A stretch of 64,000 bases of DNA. It comes from Anaerolineae bacterium (GTDB lineage: Bacteria > Chloroflexota > Anaerolineae > Aggregatilineales > Phototrophicaceae). Below are positions 55,258-64,000 of the stretch, piece by piece (the first letter of the stretch is position 1; each line of letters opens with the position of its first letter). The position numbers and the translations under genes are program-made. The stretch lies in contig JADLAY010000002.1 of the NCBI GenBank assembly GCA_020849765.1, forward strand, positions 105,820 to 169,819, given 5' to 3'. The notes under the pieces were generated by a model. The model was not told the origin of the DNA. It did not search any database and worked only from the letters and a program-made list of their open reading frames with translations.

Positions 55258-56295
55258 TTAATCGCCGCTGTGGCGCGTGGACGAGGCGCGCTCGATCAGC
55301 GTGACGGGCAGCAGCCGCGGGTAATCGGCGTCGAGGGCATTGAGCAGTGTGCTCATCATTTCGACCGCGCTGCGCACGAGGCCCTCGATATTGATGCGAA
55401 CGCTGCTGATGGGCACGATGGCGGTGCGGGCGAGCACGGTGTCGCCCTCGCCGATGATAGCCAGCTCGTCCGGCACACGGATGCCGAGTTCGAGCGCCAC
55501 ACGCAGCACGGAGACGGCCTGCGAATCGGTGCTGGCGATGACCGCGTCGGGGCGATCCGGCGTATCCAGCAGGCGCCGCGCATCGTCTTCGGAGGCGCGC
55601 TCGGAGTAATCAGAGGTACGGATGATGCGCGCTTGCAGGCCGCGCCGCTGGATCTCCCGGCGGTAGGTCGCCTCGATATCATACGTATACGCATAGTTGA
55701 CGCGGGCCGTCATCAGGGCGGGCCGCCGGTAACCCTGCTCAATCAGATGATCGAATACCTGTCGAATGCCACTCTCGTTATCATTGTCCACCCAGGGCAC
55801 ATCGCTGCGGCGCAGCAAGCGCCCCACGGCCACGATCGGAATGCCGTAATCGACGATCTTTTCGAGCTGCGGGTCATCTTCCCAGGGGTCGATCAAGAGC
55901 ACGCCGTCGAGCCGTTCAAGCAGCGCCTTGCGGTCGATGTCGTACGATTCGAACGAGCGCGGGATCGTCAGGATCGAGCAGTTGATCCCGGCGGCGGCGA
56001 CCGAGACGCTCTCCAGCATCGCCGGGAAGTACGGATTGCTGACGAGCGAATCGCCCTGGAACGGGAACTGCACGCCGAGCACGGCCGTGCGCCCGGTGGC
56101 GAAGGCCTGCGCAATCGGGTCGGGCCGGTAGCCGATCAGATCGGCGGCGCGTTGAATCTGCTGGCCCATGGTCGGCGAGACCGGTCGCTTGCCGGAGAAA
56201 TAATGCGATACGGTGGTGATCGAACAGCCCGCCATGCGCGCGACATCCTCGATGCGTGCGCCGTTGGTTCGCCTTCTTCTGCTACGAGTCTCCAT
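55258..56295 (-). CDS. LacI family transcriptional regulator
   Basis: 345 aa. The HTH is at ~15-35 (IEDVARMAGCSITTVSHYFSG), followed by a hinge that reads AQAF instead of the common ARxL. The C-terminal domain is of the PBP type I fold (VLGVQFPFQGDSLVSNPYFP, VIASTDSQAV, ISSVRINIEGL). It would bind a small effector, probably the substrate of the surrounding transport operon. It converges with the NTF2-like gene (5 bases apart) and is divergent from the permease genes at 56499, so it can control both sides. Confidence 0.9.
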   Translation of the reverse strand: METRSRRRRTNGARIEDVARMAGCSITTVSHYFSGKRPVSPTMGQQIQRAADLIGYRPDPIAQAFATGRTAVLGVQFPFQGDSLVSNPYFPAMLESVSVAAAGINCSILTIPRSFESYDIDRKALLERLDGVLLIDPWEDDPQLEKIVDYGIPIVAVGRLLRRSDVPWVDNDNESGIRQVFDHLIEQGYRRPALMTARVNYAYTYDIEATYRREIQRRGLQARIIRTSDYSERASEDDARRLLDTPDRPDAVIASTDSQAVSVLRVALELGIRVPDELAIIGEGDTVLARTAIVPISSVRINIEGLVRSAVEMMSTLLNALDADYPRLLPVTLIERASSTRHSGD

Positions 56296-56498
56296 GCTTC
56301 ACCTCAAGGTTGCCGGGCGGAGCAGCGAGACCGAAGCAACGGTTCACCTGCCGATCCGGACGAACAGCGAGCGCAAATGGCTTGCTTTGATGGTGGCCGA
56401 GTGACGGCTACAATGACGTTAACACTCTATCATCAGGTCTGCCCGCGGCACAGGGGCATTTTAGGTTCAGCGCAACTCCAGCGGTCAGGATTAGTCGC

Positions 56499-57389
56499 AT
56501 GAGTGCTCAAACCACAATCATCAAACGCACGGCTCGTCCACGCATCACGTTTGAAGGCGTGACGGCGGCGCTGCGCTTCATCCTCCTCGACCCGACGCTG
56601 CTGATCGCCTTCCTGCTGATGGTGCTGCTGGTCGGGCTGGCGCTGCTGGGGCCGCTGCTGTGGGGCATCGACCCGCTCAAGCTGGATTTCGGCGCCGTGT
56701 TCGCCGCGCCATCGCCGCAGCACCCGATGGGCACCGACTCGCTGGGCCGCGATATCTTCGCACGCTTCTATTCCGGCGCGCAGATCTCGCTGACGGTTGG
56801 CGTGGTGGCCGTGGTGTTTGGCGCAGTGCTCGGCGGCGCGGTCGGGCTGATCGCGGGCATGTCCGGCGGATGGGTCGACGTGCTGCTGATGCGGACGATG
56901 GACGCCATCCTGGCCTTCCCGCCGCTGGTGCTGGCGATGGCGATCACGATTGGCCTCGGCGCGGGCATCGAGACGGCGGCAATCGCCATCATCGTGACGA
57001 CGATCCCGTGGTATGCGCGCCTCGTGCGCAGCGACGTGCTGCGCGTGCGCTCGATGCCGTTCATCGAGGCGGCGGTCGCCATCGGCATGGCGCGCTGGCC
57101 AATGATCCGCCGTCACGTCGTGCCGCACATCATGCCGACGCTGCTGATCCAGGCGGCGGCTTCGTTCGGTTACGCGATCCTGGCGCTGGCGGCGCTCGGT
57201 TTCGTCGGGCTGGGCGCGCAGATCCCGACGCCGGAATGGGGCGCCATGATCACGGAAGGCCTGAGCGACGCGCTGACGGGCCGCTGGTGGGTCGGCGTCT
57301 TCCCCGGTGTGGGCATTTTGCTCGCGGTGACGGCGGCCAACCTGTTCGCCGACCGCGCGCGCGATCTGCTCGACATCCGGGCGGAATAA
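56499..57389 (+). CDS. Peptide ABC transporter permease, DppC type
   Basis: 296 aa with six membrane spans. The start has the DppC hallmark (short cytoplasmic lead, then a first helix and LSFDLGAV-type loop, here LDFGAVFAAPSPQHPMGTDS), followed by GRDIFARFYSGAQISL. The EAA region is MPFIEAAVAIGMARW (~188-202). It forms the pore with the DppB-type protein encoded 37 bases downstream. The gene order C-B is the reverse of the common B-C. Confidence 0.9.
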   Translation: MSAQTTIIKRTARPRITFEGVTAALRFILLDPTLLIAFLLMVLLVGLALLGPLLWGIDPLKLDFGAVFAAPSPQHPMGTDSLGRDIFARFYSGAQISLTVGVVAVVFGAVLGGAVGLIAGMSGGWVDVLLMRTMDAILAFPPLVLAMAITIGLGAGIETAAIAIIVTTIPWYARLVRSDVLRVRSMPFIEAAVAIGMARWPMIRRHVVPHIMPTLLIQAAASFGYAILALAALGFVGLGAQIPTPEWGAMITEGLSDALTGRWWVGVFPGVGILLAVTAANLFADRARDLLDIRAE

Positions 57390-57425
57390 GGCGGGGCGGG
57401 CAGTCATGAGTGTGAGGAGGCTGGC

Positions 57426-58451
57426 TTGATTTCTTTTCTGCGTATGCGGCTGGCGGGCGCGCTGGCGACCATCTTCGGCGCATCGCTGATTTCATTCATC
57501 CTGCTGCGCGTGCTGCCCGGCGACCCGGTGCGCCTGATCGCGGGGCCGCTGGCGAGCGAGCAGGCCTTGGAAGGCGTGCGCCGCCAGTTGGGCATCGACC
57601 TGCCGCTGCCGGTGCAGTACGCGCGCTACATCGGCGGCTTCGTCACCGGCGATTGGGGCTTCTCGTTCACGGCGGGCGGCCCCGTGCGCGAAGTCTTCGC
57701 CAGCCGCATTGCGGCGACGGCGGAGCTGGCGTTGTTCGCCTTCGTCATCGCCTTCACCGCCGCGCTGATCCTGGCGCTGCTGGCGACCTACCGCCGCAAC
57801 CGCATCATCGACGGCTTTGTCCGCGTGATCTCGACCTTCGGCCTGGGCACACCGCAGTTCTGGCTCGCCATGATCCTGCTGATCGTCTTCTTCGAGCAGC
57901 TCAACCTGTTTCCGGGGCCGAGCGGGCGGCTGGATGCCTCGACGCTGGCGCCGCCGCGCGTGACCGGCCTGCTGACGGTCGATTCGCTGCTGGCGGGCCG
58001 TTGGGATGCCTTCAGCCAGGCGATCGAGCATTTGATCCTGCCGGCGCTGTCGCTCGGCTTCGTGCCATTCGCCTTCCTGGTGCGGCTGCTGAGGGCCAAT
58101 CTGCTGGAGATGTCGCGCGAGCCGTTCATCGTCGTCGTGCGCAGCAAGGGCATCGGCTACTGGGCGACGCACACGCGCCACGTGCTGCCGAACGCCTTCC
58201 TGCCGACGCTGACCGCCAGCGGCCTGATCCTGGCTGAACTGCTGACCGGCAGTGTGCTGGTCGAGAAGGTGTTCGCCTGGCCGGGCATCGGCGCGCTGGT
58301 CGTCGATTCGATCCTGCGCCAGGACTACGCCGTCGTCCAATCGTTCATCCTGCTGACGGCGGTGCTCTACGTCGGCGTCAGCTTCCTGGTCGACATGCTT
58401 TATGGTGTGATCGACCCGCGCACACGCAATCCAGTTTCGCAACGGGGGTAG
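57426..58451 (+). CDS. Peptide ABC transporter permease, DppB type
   Basis: 341 aa starting at TTG 57426, with GGAGG ~6 bases upstream; an ATG at 57444 is an alternative. First helix followed by the DppB motif ISFILLRVLPGDPVRLIAGP (~19-38), then LPLPVQYARYIGGFVTGDWG. The EAA-loop segment is EPFIVVVRSKGIGYW (~235-249). It pairs with the DppC-type chain. Both genes lie far from the binding-protein gene but in the same LacI neighbourhood. Confidence 0.9.
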   Translation: MISFLRMRLAGALATIFGASLISFILLRVLPGDPVRLIAGPLASEQALEGVRRQLGIDLPLPVQYARYIGGFVTGDWGFSFTAGGPVREVFASRIAATAELALFAFVIAFTAALILALLATYRRNRIIDGFVRVISTFGLGTPQFWLAMILLIVFFEQLNLFPGPSGRLDASTLAPPRVTGLLTVDSLLAGRWDAFSQAIEHLILPALSLGFVPFAFLVRLLRANLLEMSREPFIVVVRSKGIGYWATHTRHVLPNAFLPTLTASGLILAELLTGSVLVEKVFAWPGIGALVVDSILRQDYAVVQSFILLTAVLYVGVSFLVDMLYGVIDPRTRNPVSQRG

Positions 58452-58453
58452 TA

Positions 58454-59494
58454 TTGGCAAGTTCCAACGATGTTCTGCTGCGGGTCGAGGATCTGCAAAC
58501 GGTATTCCGGGCTCGCGAGGGCCTGGTGCGCGCAGTACGCGGCGTCAGCTTCGAGGTGCGCCGCGGCGAGAAGGTCGGCATTGTCGGCGAGTCCGGCAGC
58601 GGCAAGTCCGCGCTCGCGCTCTCGATTTTGCGCCTGATCGCGCCGCCGGGCGAGGTCGTCGGCGGGCAAGTCTGGCTCAACGACCGCGACCTGATGCGCC
58701 TGCGCGAACGCGAGATGGCCCACGTGCGCGGCTCCGAGATCGCGCTCATCTTTCAAGATCCGATGACCGCGCTCGACCCGGTGATGACGATCGGCGCGCA
58801 GATCGTGGAGAGCATCCGCAAGCACCGGCCAGACGTCTCGCGCAAAGAAGCGCGCGACCGCGCCATCGAACTGCTGCGCGACGTCGAAGTGCCGCTGGCC
58901 GAGCGGCGCATCGACGACTACCCGCACCAACTGTCCGGCGGCATGCGCCAGCGTGTCGTCATCGCGATTGCGCTGGCTAACGACCCACCGCTCCTGATCG
59001 CCGACGAGCCGACGACGGCGCTCGACGTGACGACGCAGGCGCAGGTGCTCGACGTGCTGGAACGCGCGGTCGAGGAGCGCGGCGCGGCGGTCATCCTGAT
59101 TACGCACAACCTGGGCATCGTGGCGGACTTCTGCGACTCGGTCAAGGTTATGTACGCGGGCCGTCTGGTTGAGCAGGCGACGCCAACCGACCTCTTCCGC
59201 AGCCCGATCCATCCCTACAGTGAGGCGCTGCTGCGCTCGATCCCCGACCCGGCCCGGCTCGAACAAGGGCCACTGCCAACCATCCCCGGCGCGCCGCCCA
59301 GTCTGGCGAATCTGCCGGCAGGCTGCGCCTTTGAACCGCGCTGCCCGCTCGGACGCGGCGTGGCGATCTGCAAGAACACAGCGCCACCTGTGATCCCGAT
59401 CGGGCAGGGTGTGGCGGAGTGCCATTTCGCCGAGGAGCGCTGGGCGGACAACGAGACGATGAGAAAGGAAGCAGCAGCCGATGACCGCAGTTGA
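58454..59494 (+). CDS. Oligopeptide ABC transporter ATP-binding protein, DppD type
   Basis: 346 aa, starting at TTG 58454 with GGGGGT upstream. Walker A GESGSGKSALALSIL (~50-64), Q-loop IFQDPMTALDPVM, signature LSGGMRQRVVIAIAL and Walker B LLIADEPTTALD. The C-terminal oligopeptide-type extension (CPLGRGVAICKNTAPP, with three or four Cys that may bind an Fe-S cluster) is present. It is the first of two unlike ATPases that drive the DppBC channel. Its stop lies 14 bases inside the next gene. Confidence 0.92.
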   Translation: MASSNDVLLRVEDLQTVFRAREGLVRAVRGVSFEVRRGEKVGIVGESGSGKSALALSILRLIAPPGEVVGGQVWLNDRDLMRLREREMAHVRGSEIALIFQDPMTALDPVMTIGAQIVESIRKHRPDVSRKEARDRAIELLRDVEVPLAERRIDDYPHQLSGGMRQRVVIAIALANDPPLLIADEPTTALDVTTQAQVLDVLERAVEERGAAVILITHNLGIVADFCDSVKVMYAGRLVEQATPTDLFRSPIHPYSEALLRSIPDPARLEQGPLPTIPGAPPSLANLPAGCAFEPRCPLGRGVAICKNTAPPVIPIGQGVAECHFAEERWADNETMRKEAAADDRS

Positions 59495-60551
59495 TCACAT
59501 GCCCTCTCACGACGACGACAAGACGACCCAGCCCGGCCTGCGCGGCGACGCGGGCGAATCGCTGCTCTGGGTGCGCGATCTGGTCAAGTCGTTCCAGATC
59601 CGCAGTTCGGCGGGCTTCTGGCGCCACGAGCAGCTCGCCCTGCGCGCCGTCGATCATGTCTCGTTCGACATCAAGGCGGGCGAGACCTTCGGCCTGGTCG
59701 GCGAGTCCGGCTGCGGCAAATCGACGCTGGCTCGCTGCATCCTGCGCCTGTTGGAGTCGGACTCCGGCGACATCATCTTCGACGGGGCTGACTTACGCAC
59801 ACTGAGCCGCGACGACATGCGCGCCTACCGCCGCCGCATGCAGATCGTGTTTCAAGATCCGTATGCATCGCTCGACCCGCGCATGTCGATTGGCGAAACC
59901 GTCGAAGAGCCGCTGCGCGTGCATGGCATCGGCGATCAGACTGAGCGAGAGGCGCGCGTCGACGAGGTGCTGTCGCTCGTCGGCATCACCGGCGACCAGC
60001 GCACGCGCAAACCGCATGCCTTCTCCGGCGGCCAGCGCCAGCGGATCGGCATCGCCCGCGCGCTGATCCTGTATCCCGAACTGGTCGTGCTCGACGAGCC
60101 TGTGTCCGCGCTCGACGTCTCGATTCAGGCGCAGGTGCTCAACCTGCTGCGCGATCTGCAGCAGCGGCTCAACCTGACCTACCTGTTCATCGTCCACGAT
60201 CTGGCGATTGCCGAATATTTCTGCGACCGGCTGGCGGTGCTCTACCTGGGCGCGGTCATGGAGATGGCCGACCGCGAGACACTGTTCCACAATCCGCTGC
60301 ATCCGTACACGGTCGCGCTGCTCTCCGCCGTGCCGACGCCCGACCCGGCCGCCGGTCGCCGCGGCAAGCGGATCGCGCTCAGCGGCGAGGTCAACCCGCT
60401 CAGCACGCGCGAAGGCGGCTGCCGCTTCCGCAGCCGCTGCCCCATCGGCAAAGATCGCCCGCTGTGCCGCGCCGAAGAACCGCCGCTGACGCAGCTTCAG
60501 CCGGGCCACTGGGTCTCGTGCCACTATCCGGGCGAGCTGGCGCCGAGATAG
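59481..60551 (+). CDS. Oligopeptide ABC transporter ATP-binding protein, DppF type
   Basis: 356 aa. Walker [16 protein letters not shown] (~72-86), Q-loop [13 protein letters not shown], signature [15 protein letters not shown], Walker [13 protein letters not shown] and a C-terminal extension with Cys residues ([16 protein letters not shown]). It starts 14 bases before the end of the DppD gene. Its TAG is directly followed by the TAG of the convergent E1 beta gene with no base between, so no intrinsic terminator is present. Confidence 0.92.
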   Translation: MTAVDHMPSHDDDKTTQPGLRGDAGESLLWVRDLVKSFQIRSSAGFWRHEQLALRAVDHVSFDIKAGETFGLVGESGCGKSTLARCILRLLESDSGDIIFDGADLRTLSRDDMRAYRRRMQIVFQDPYASLDPRMSIGETVEEPLRVHGIGDQTEREARVDEVLSLVGITGDQRTRKPHAFSGGQRQRIGIARALILYPELVVLDEPVSALDVSIQAQVLNLLRDLQQRLNLTYLFIVHDLAIAEYFCDRLAVLYLGAVMEMADRETLFHNPLHPYTVALLSAVPTPDPAAGRRGKRIALSGEVNPLSTREGGCRFRSRCPIGKDRPLCRAEEPPLTQLQPGHWVSCHYPGELAPR

Positions 60552-61532
60552 CTACTGCGCGTAGGCGGTCTCGCGGATGGCCTCGGTGATGCGGGTGACG
60601 CTGGGGATCGCCAGCGATTCGAGTGGCTCGCTGTAGGCGAACATCGCGCGGCCCATGTTGACGCGCTTGACCGGCGCATCCAGGTAGTAGATGCCCTCGT
60701 CGGCGGCCAGCGACGCCAGATCGCCGCCCCAGCTCGACGTGTGCGGCGCCTCCTCGGCGATCACCAGCCGCCCGGTCTTCTTGATCGACGCCAGGATCGT
60801 GGCCGTATCGAGCGGGGCCAGCGTGCGCAGGTCAATCACCTCGACGTCGATGCCATCCTTGGCCAGCGCTTCGGCGGCTTCCAGCGCGCGATGCACCATC
60901 AACTGCGCGCCGACGACCGTCACGTGGCGGCCTTCGCGCATGACCCTGGCTTTGCCCAGTTCGAGCACGCCCGTATCCTCCGGGACTTCGCCTTTGAGGT
61001 TATAGAGGCCCTTGTGTTCGAGCACGATCACCGGGTTGTTCTCGCGGATGGCGGCGCGCAGCAGCCCGTAGGCATCGACCGGCGTGCCGGGCAGCACGAC
61101 CTTGAGGCCGGGCGTGTTGAGCAGCCAGTTTTCCGCCGTCTGCGAATGCTGCGTGCCGAAGCCGACGCCGCCGCCCTGCGCCGAGCGGATCGTGATCGGG
61201 ACGATGAACTGGCCGCCGCTCATGTAGCGATGCTTGGCGATCTGGTTGACGATCTGATCCATCGCCACCGGGATGAAGTCGGCGAACATCAGCTCCGCCA
61301 CCGGGCGCATGCCGGTGATGGCCGCGCCGAGCGCCGCGCCGATGAACGCCTCTTCCGAGATCGGCGTGTCGCGGACGCGCTCCGGGCCAAACTCCGCTTG
61401 CAGCCCCGGCGTCGTCTTGAAAACGCCGCCCGCCGCGCCCACGTCCTCGCCCATCAGGATCACGTTCTCGTCAGCGCGCATTTCGTCCGCCAGCGCGTTG
61501 CGGACGGCTTCTCGATACGTCAGTTCTGGCAT
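60552..61532 (-). CDS. 2-oxoacid dehydrogenase E1 beta subunit, set 3
   Basis: 326 aa from ATG 61532, where the family homology (ELTYREAVRNALADEMRADE) begins; the longer frame is not used. Motifs GEDVGAAGGVFKTTPGLQAE (~28-47), DTPISEEAFIGAALGAAITG and the C-terminal VEVIDLRTLAPLDTATIL. It forms the E1 with the alpha chain encoded 5 bases upstream. The strong similarity in layout to sets 1 and 2 shows a repeated E1/E2 design in this genome. Confidence 0.9.
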   Translation of the reverse strand: MPELTYREAVRNALADEMRADENVILMGEDVGAAGGVFKTTPGLQAEFGPERVRDTPISEEAFIGAALGAAITGMRPVAELMFADFIPVAMDQIVNQIAKHRYMSGGQFIVPITIRSAQGGGVGFGTQHSQTAENWLLNTPGLKVVLPGTPVDAYGLLRAAIRENNPVIVLEHKGLYNLKGEVPEDTGVLELGKARVMREGRHVTVVGAQLMVHRALEAAEALAKDGIDVEVIDLRTLAPLDTATILASIKKTGRLVIAEEAPHTSSWGGDLASLAADEGIYYLDAPVKRVNMGRAMFAYSEPLESLAIPSVTRITEAIRETAYAQ

Positions 61533-61537
61533 CGTCC

Positions 61538-62542
61538 TTAACCCTCGTAGAAAATGTCCGTCAGCAAATCGGCTTCGGTGGGATACGGCTCCTGCCTGGC
61601 CCACTCGACGACCTCGGCGATGTAGCGCTCGGTCGCGTCACGCAGTTCGGCAAACTCGACCTCGTCCAATTGGCCGTCGGCGATCATCTTGGCTTTGAGC
61701 AGCAGGATCGGGTCGCGTTCCTTCCACGCGTCGAGTTCGCCCGGCGGACGATAAGGGCCGGTATCGGTGCGCGAATGGCCGAGGTAGCGATAGGTCTTCA
61801 TCTCCAGGAAGGTCGGCCCTTCGCCGGAGCGCGCACGTTCCGCCGCGACCTTGAACTCGGCGTGGACGGTCTCCATGTCCTGGCCGTCGACGGTCACGCC
61901 CGGCATGTTGTAGGCCGCCGCGCGCACGGATAGATTCTCGACCGGCGTCGTCCAGTGCTGCGGCGAATACTCGCCGTAGCGGTTGTTCTCGCAGATGAAG
62001 ATGACCGGCAGCTTCCAGACCGAGGCCAGGTTGAGCGACTCATGAAAGGCGCCGATGTTGGTCGCGGCATCGCCGAAAAAGGTGACAGAGATGGCGCCTG
62101 TGTTCTTCATCTTGGCCGTGAGCGCCGCGCCAACCGCGATCGGCAGCTGCGCGCCGACGATCGCGTTAGCGCCGAGCAGGCCGATGGAGGCGTCGGTCAT
62201 GTGCATGCTGCCGCCCTTCCCATGGCAGCACCCCGACGTCTTGCCCATCATCTCCGCGATCATCGCCTGGACGCTCATGCCCAGCGCCAGCGCATGACCG
62301 TGCCCGCGATAAGTGCAGGTCACGGTGTCCCCCTTGCGCAGCACTGAGGCCACCCCTGTCGAAACCCCCTCCTGCCCGATGCACAAATGCGTCGTGCCGC
62401 GGATCAGGTTGGCGAGAAACATCTCCTGAATTCTTTCCTCGGTCAGCCGGATCTCAAGCATCTTGCGCAGCGCGGCCATGCGCGTGTCGACGTCGAGCGG
62501 TGCCACTGTGACGGTCGGTTCTGGAATGTTGATGACGACCAT
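61538..62542 (-). CDS. 2-oxoacid dehydrogenase E1 alpha subunit, set 3
   Basis: 334 aa from ATG 62542, with GAGG nine bases upstream. E1 alpha pattern: RGTTHLCIGQEGVSTGVASV, CTYRGHGHALALG, CCHGKGGSMHMTD. The ThDP motif starts FFGDAATNIGAFHESLNLA (GDA for GDG) and ends CENN. It decarboxylates a 2-oxoacid or acetoin. The E2 gene ends 19 bases upstream of this start. Confidence 0.88.
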   Translation of the reverse strand: MVVINIPEPTVTVAPLDVDTRMAALRKMLEIRLTEERIQEMFLANLIRGTTHLCIGQEGVSTGVASVLRKGDTVTCTYRGHGHALALGMSVQAMIAEMMGKTSGCCHGKGGSMHMTDASIGLLGANAIVGAQLPIAVGAALTAKMKNTGAISVTFFGDAATNIGAFHESLNLASVWKLPVIFICENNRYGEYSPQHWTTPVENLSVRAAAYNMPGVTVDGQDMETVHAEFKVAAERARSGEGPTFLEMKTYRYLGHSRTDTGPYRPPGELDAWKERDPILLLKAKMIADGQLDEVEFAELRDATERYIAEVVEWARQEPYPTEADLLTDIFYEG

Positions 62543-62561
62543 AAAGCTATTCCTCAACGCG

Positions 62562-63884
62562 TTAACGAGTGAATGTATCGAGTTCCTGCTGGAATACCGC
62601 CAGGAACCCCGCCAATGTCATGCCATCGACCACGCGGTGATCGCCGCTGACGGTCAGGTGCACGGTGTGATGCGCGTGAAAGCCGCCGTCGATGATCACC
62701 GGGCGCTGTTTCATCGTGCCGACCGCCAGGATGGCGACCTGCGGCGGGTTGATGACCGCCGTGAAATGATCGACCTGGGGGACGACGCCGAGATTGCTGA
62801 TGGTGAAGGTGCCGCCGCTCAAGTCGCTCGCTTGCAGACGGTTGTCGCGCGTGCGGGCGATCAGCGCGCGGCTCTCCTGCATCAACCCGTGCAGATTGAA
62901 GCGATCCGCGCCGCACAGCACCGGCGTCAGCAGGCCGTCCTCGCGCGAGACGGCAATCGCCAGATGGACGCCCTGGTGCTGGTACAGGTGCCCGTTCTCG
63001 AAGGTCGCGTTCAACTGCGGCACCCGCAGCAGCGTGCGCACGGTCAGGTACTGGATCAGGTCGTTGATCCGTGGGCGCGGCTCCGGCAGCGCTGCCAGGG
63101 TCGCCAGCGCCGCCTCGACGTCGAACTCGCCGGTCACGTAGAAGTGCGGCGCCTCCTGGGCGCTCTTCTGCAGGCGGCTGGCGATGGTCTGGCGCATGCG
63201 GCTGAGCGGGACTTCGACCATGCCGTCGCGCGGCTCATCCACTGGCACGACCGGGGCTGCTTCCTGCGTCTGTGATGCCGAGGCAACCGGCGCCGCCTGC
63301 GGCTGATACGCCTGCACGTCCGCCAACGTGATCTGCCCGTCGGCCCCGGTCGGCGTCACCTGGGCCAGGTCGATGCCGGCTTCACGAGCGACGCGGCGAA
63401 CTTTGGGCAGCGCCAGCGGGCGCGCCGCCCCGTTCGCCTGCTTCAAGTGCCGCTCCACATCCTCGCGCGTCACGCGGCCCTTGGGGCCCGATCCGGCGAT
63501 GGTCGACGGATCGAGCTGGTGCTCTGTCGCCAGGCGATGCGCCAGCGGGCTGACGCGCACGTTATCGTTCGTCGGCGCGGCGGATGAAGCCTCGGCGCTG
63601 GCCGGGGTTGATGCTGCCGTCGGCGTCGCCGTCGCCGCCTGCTCACCCGCGCTGCCGACGTGCGCAATCGTCGCGCCGACCGGCACCTCGGTATCCTCCT
63701 GATAGAGGATGTCGAGCACGACGCCCGCCGCGATGCTCTCCAGCTCGACGTTCGCTTTGTCAGACTCGATGATCGCAATCACGTCGCCCTTGGCGATGCT
63801 GTCACCCGGCTTGACCAGCCACTCGATGATCCGCGCCGACTGCGTATCAAACCCGGCGTTCGGTAATATGATGTCGGTTGCCAT
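62562..63884 (-). CDS. Dihydrolipoamide acyltransferase (E2), set 3, with two subunit-binding domains
   Basis: 440 aa from ATG 63884, preceded by GAAGGAAGGG. Lipoyl domain with Lys43 in ESDKANVELES. A first subunit-binding domain at ~111-147 (SPLAHRLATEHQ ... GSGPKGRVTREDVERHL) is followed by a second, more divergent one at ~159-193 (LPKVRRVAREAGID ... GQITLADVQAY). The acyltransferase domain starts at ~215 and has the intact motif DHRVVDG. It is the first complete gene of the set 3 operon; one more gene precedes it at the window edge. Confidence 0.9.
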   Translation of the reverse strand: MATDIILPNAGFDTQSARIIEWLVKPGDSIAKGDVIAIIESDKANVELESIAAGVVLDILYQEDTEVPVGATIAHVGSAGEQAATATPTAASTPASAEASSAAPTNDNVRVSPLAHRLATEHQLDPSTIAGSGPKGRVTREDVERHLKQANGAARPLALPKVRRVAREAGIDLAQVTPTGADGQITLADVQAYQPQAAPVASASQTQEAAPVVPVDEPRDGMVEVPLSRMRQTIASRLQKSAQEAPHFYVTGEFDVEAALATLAALPEPRPRINDLIQYLTVRTLLRVPQLNATFENGHLYQHQGVHLAIAVSREDGLLTPVLCGADRFNLHGLMQESRALIARTRDNRLQASDLSGGTFTISNLGVVPQVDHFTAVINPPQVAILAVGTMKQRPVIIDGGFHAHHTVHLTVSGDHRVVDGMTLAGFLAVFQQELDTFTR

Positions 63885-63895
63885 CCGCCCTTCCT

Positions 63896-64000
63896 TCAAA
63901 CAGTCGCAGAAGCGTCCGCCGGACGTTGAAACGCCCGGCTCACCTCGTCAAGCGCACTAAAGGCGCTGGAAGAAAACGAGCCATGAATCATGTGATTCGA
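63896..64000 (-). CDS. C-terminal end of an upstream gene (partial)
   Basis: The minus-strand frame is open from the window edge to a TGA at 63896-63898 and gives 34 residues ending DEVSRAFQRPADASATV. It ends 12 bases before the E2 start, as expected for the preceding gene of the operon. The fragment is too short to name. Confidence 0.4.
   Translation of the reverse strand, partial: SNHMIHGSFSSSAFSALDEVSRAFQRPADASATV

Noticed and set aside
56296..56498. LacI operator between the LacI gene and the permease genes
   Set aside because: I looked for a copy of GCAAAGCGCTTTGC here and found only weak, off-centre matches such as GCAAATGGCTTGC, so no site is called.

Overview
The window is GC-rich bacterial DNA, gene-dense and largely organised as long same-strand operons for uptake and oxidation of small organic molecules. 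Secreted DUF3160 and PASTA proteins, a LuxR/nSTAND/WD40 receptor-like giant, many sugar and peptide ABC transporters and the absence of outer-membrane genes suggest Chloroflexota (Anaerolineae-like). That placement is an inference from gene content, not a phylogeny. I recognised no rRNA, tRNA, CRISPR array, prophage or insertion sequence.

Layout. 1-1282: the end of a probable tagaturonate epimerase gene with an in-frame amber codon, then a KDG kinase. 1704-3953: a secreted phytase/esterase-like beta-propeller protein. 4023-9364 (minus): a pentose-type ABC importer plus xylulokinase, divergent from a GntR/UTRA regulator (9656); a perfect palindrome lies between them. 10543-13626 (plus): 2-oxoacid dehydrogenase set 1 (E2, E1alpha, E1beta). 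13853-15597 (minus): ECF sigma factor with a membrane anti-sigma-like protein, divergent from a secreted PASTA protein. 16909-18129: a membrane protein of unknown function.

18381-37018 (minus) is the centrepiece: about 17 genes read in one direction, led by a GntR/FCD regulator. They encode an Ldh2-type oxidoreductase, an SDR, a D-2-hydroxyacid dehydrogenase, an epimerase-like protein, an FGGY kinase, a CUT1 sugar importer without its ATPase, an M24 peptidase-like protein, two enolase-superfamily dehydratases, a second D-2-hydroxyacid dehydrogenase, 2-oxoacid dehydrogenase set 2 and an FAH-family hydrolase. This fits oxidative sugar-acid breakdown, possibly the route in which a 2,4-diketo-3-deoxy acid is hydrolysed to pyruvate and a hydroxy acid that are then oxidised.

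37417-46591: a secreted DUF3160 protein, a small membrane protein, the 1321-aa LuxR-nSTAND-TM-WD40 protein, LtrA and an SDR. 47200-49833: a thiolase and a fused 3-oxoacid CoA-transferase. 50252-60551: a LacI-controlled peptide or amino-acid-derivative system with a binding protein, an Asp/Glu racemase-like enzyme, a DUF1028 protein, an M24 peptidase-like protein, an NTF2-like protein, LacI, and Dpp-type C-B-D-F transport genes. A palindromic operator sits inside the promoter of the binding-protein gene. 60552-63884 (minus): 2-oxoacid dehydrogenase set 3, followed by the end of one more gene at the window edge.

Three complete E1/E2 sets occur without any E3, so they presumably share a dihydrolipoamide dehydrogenase encoded elsewhere.
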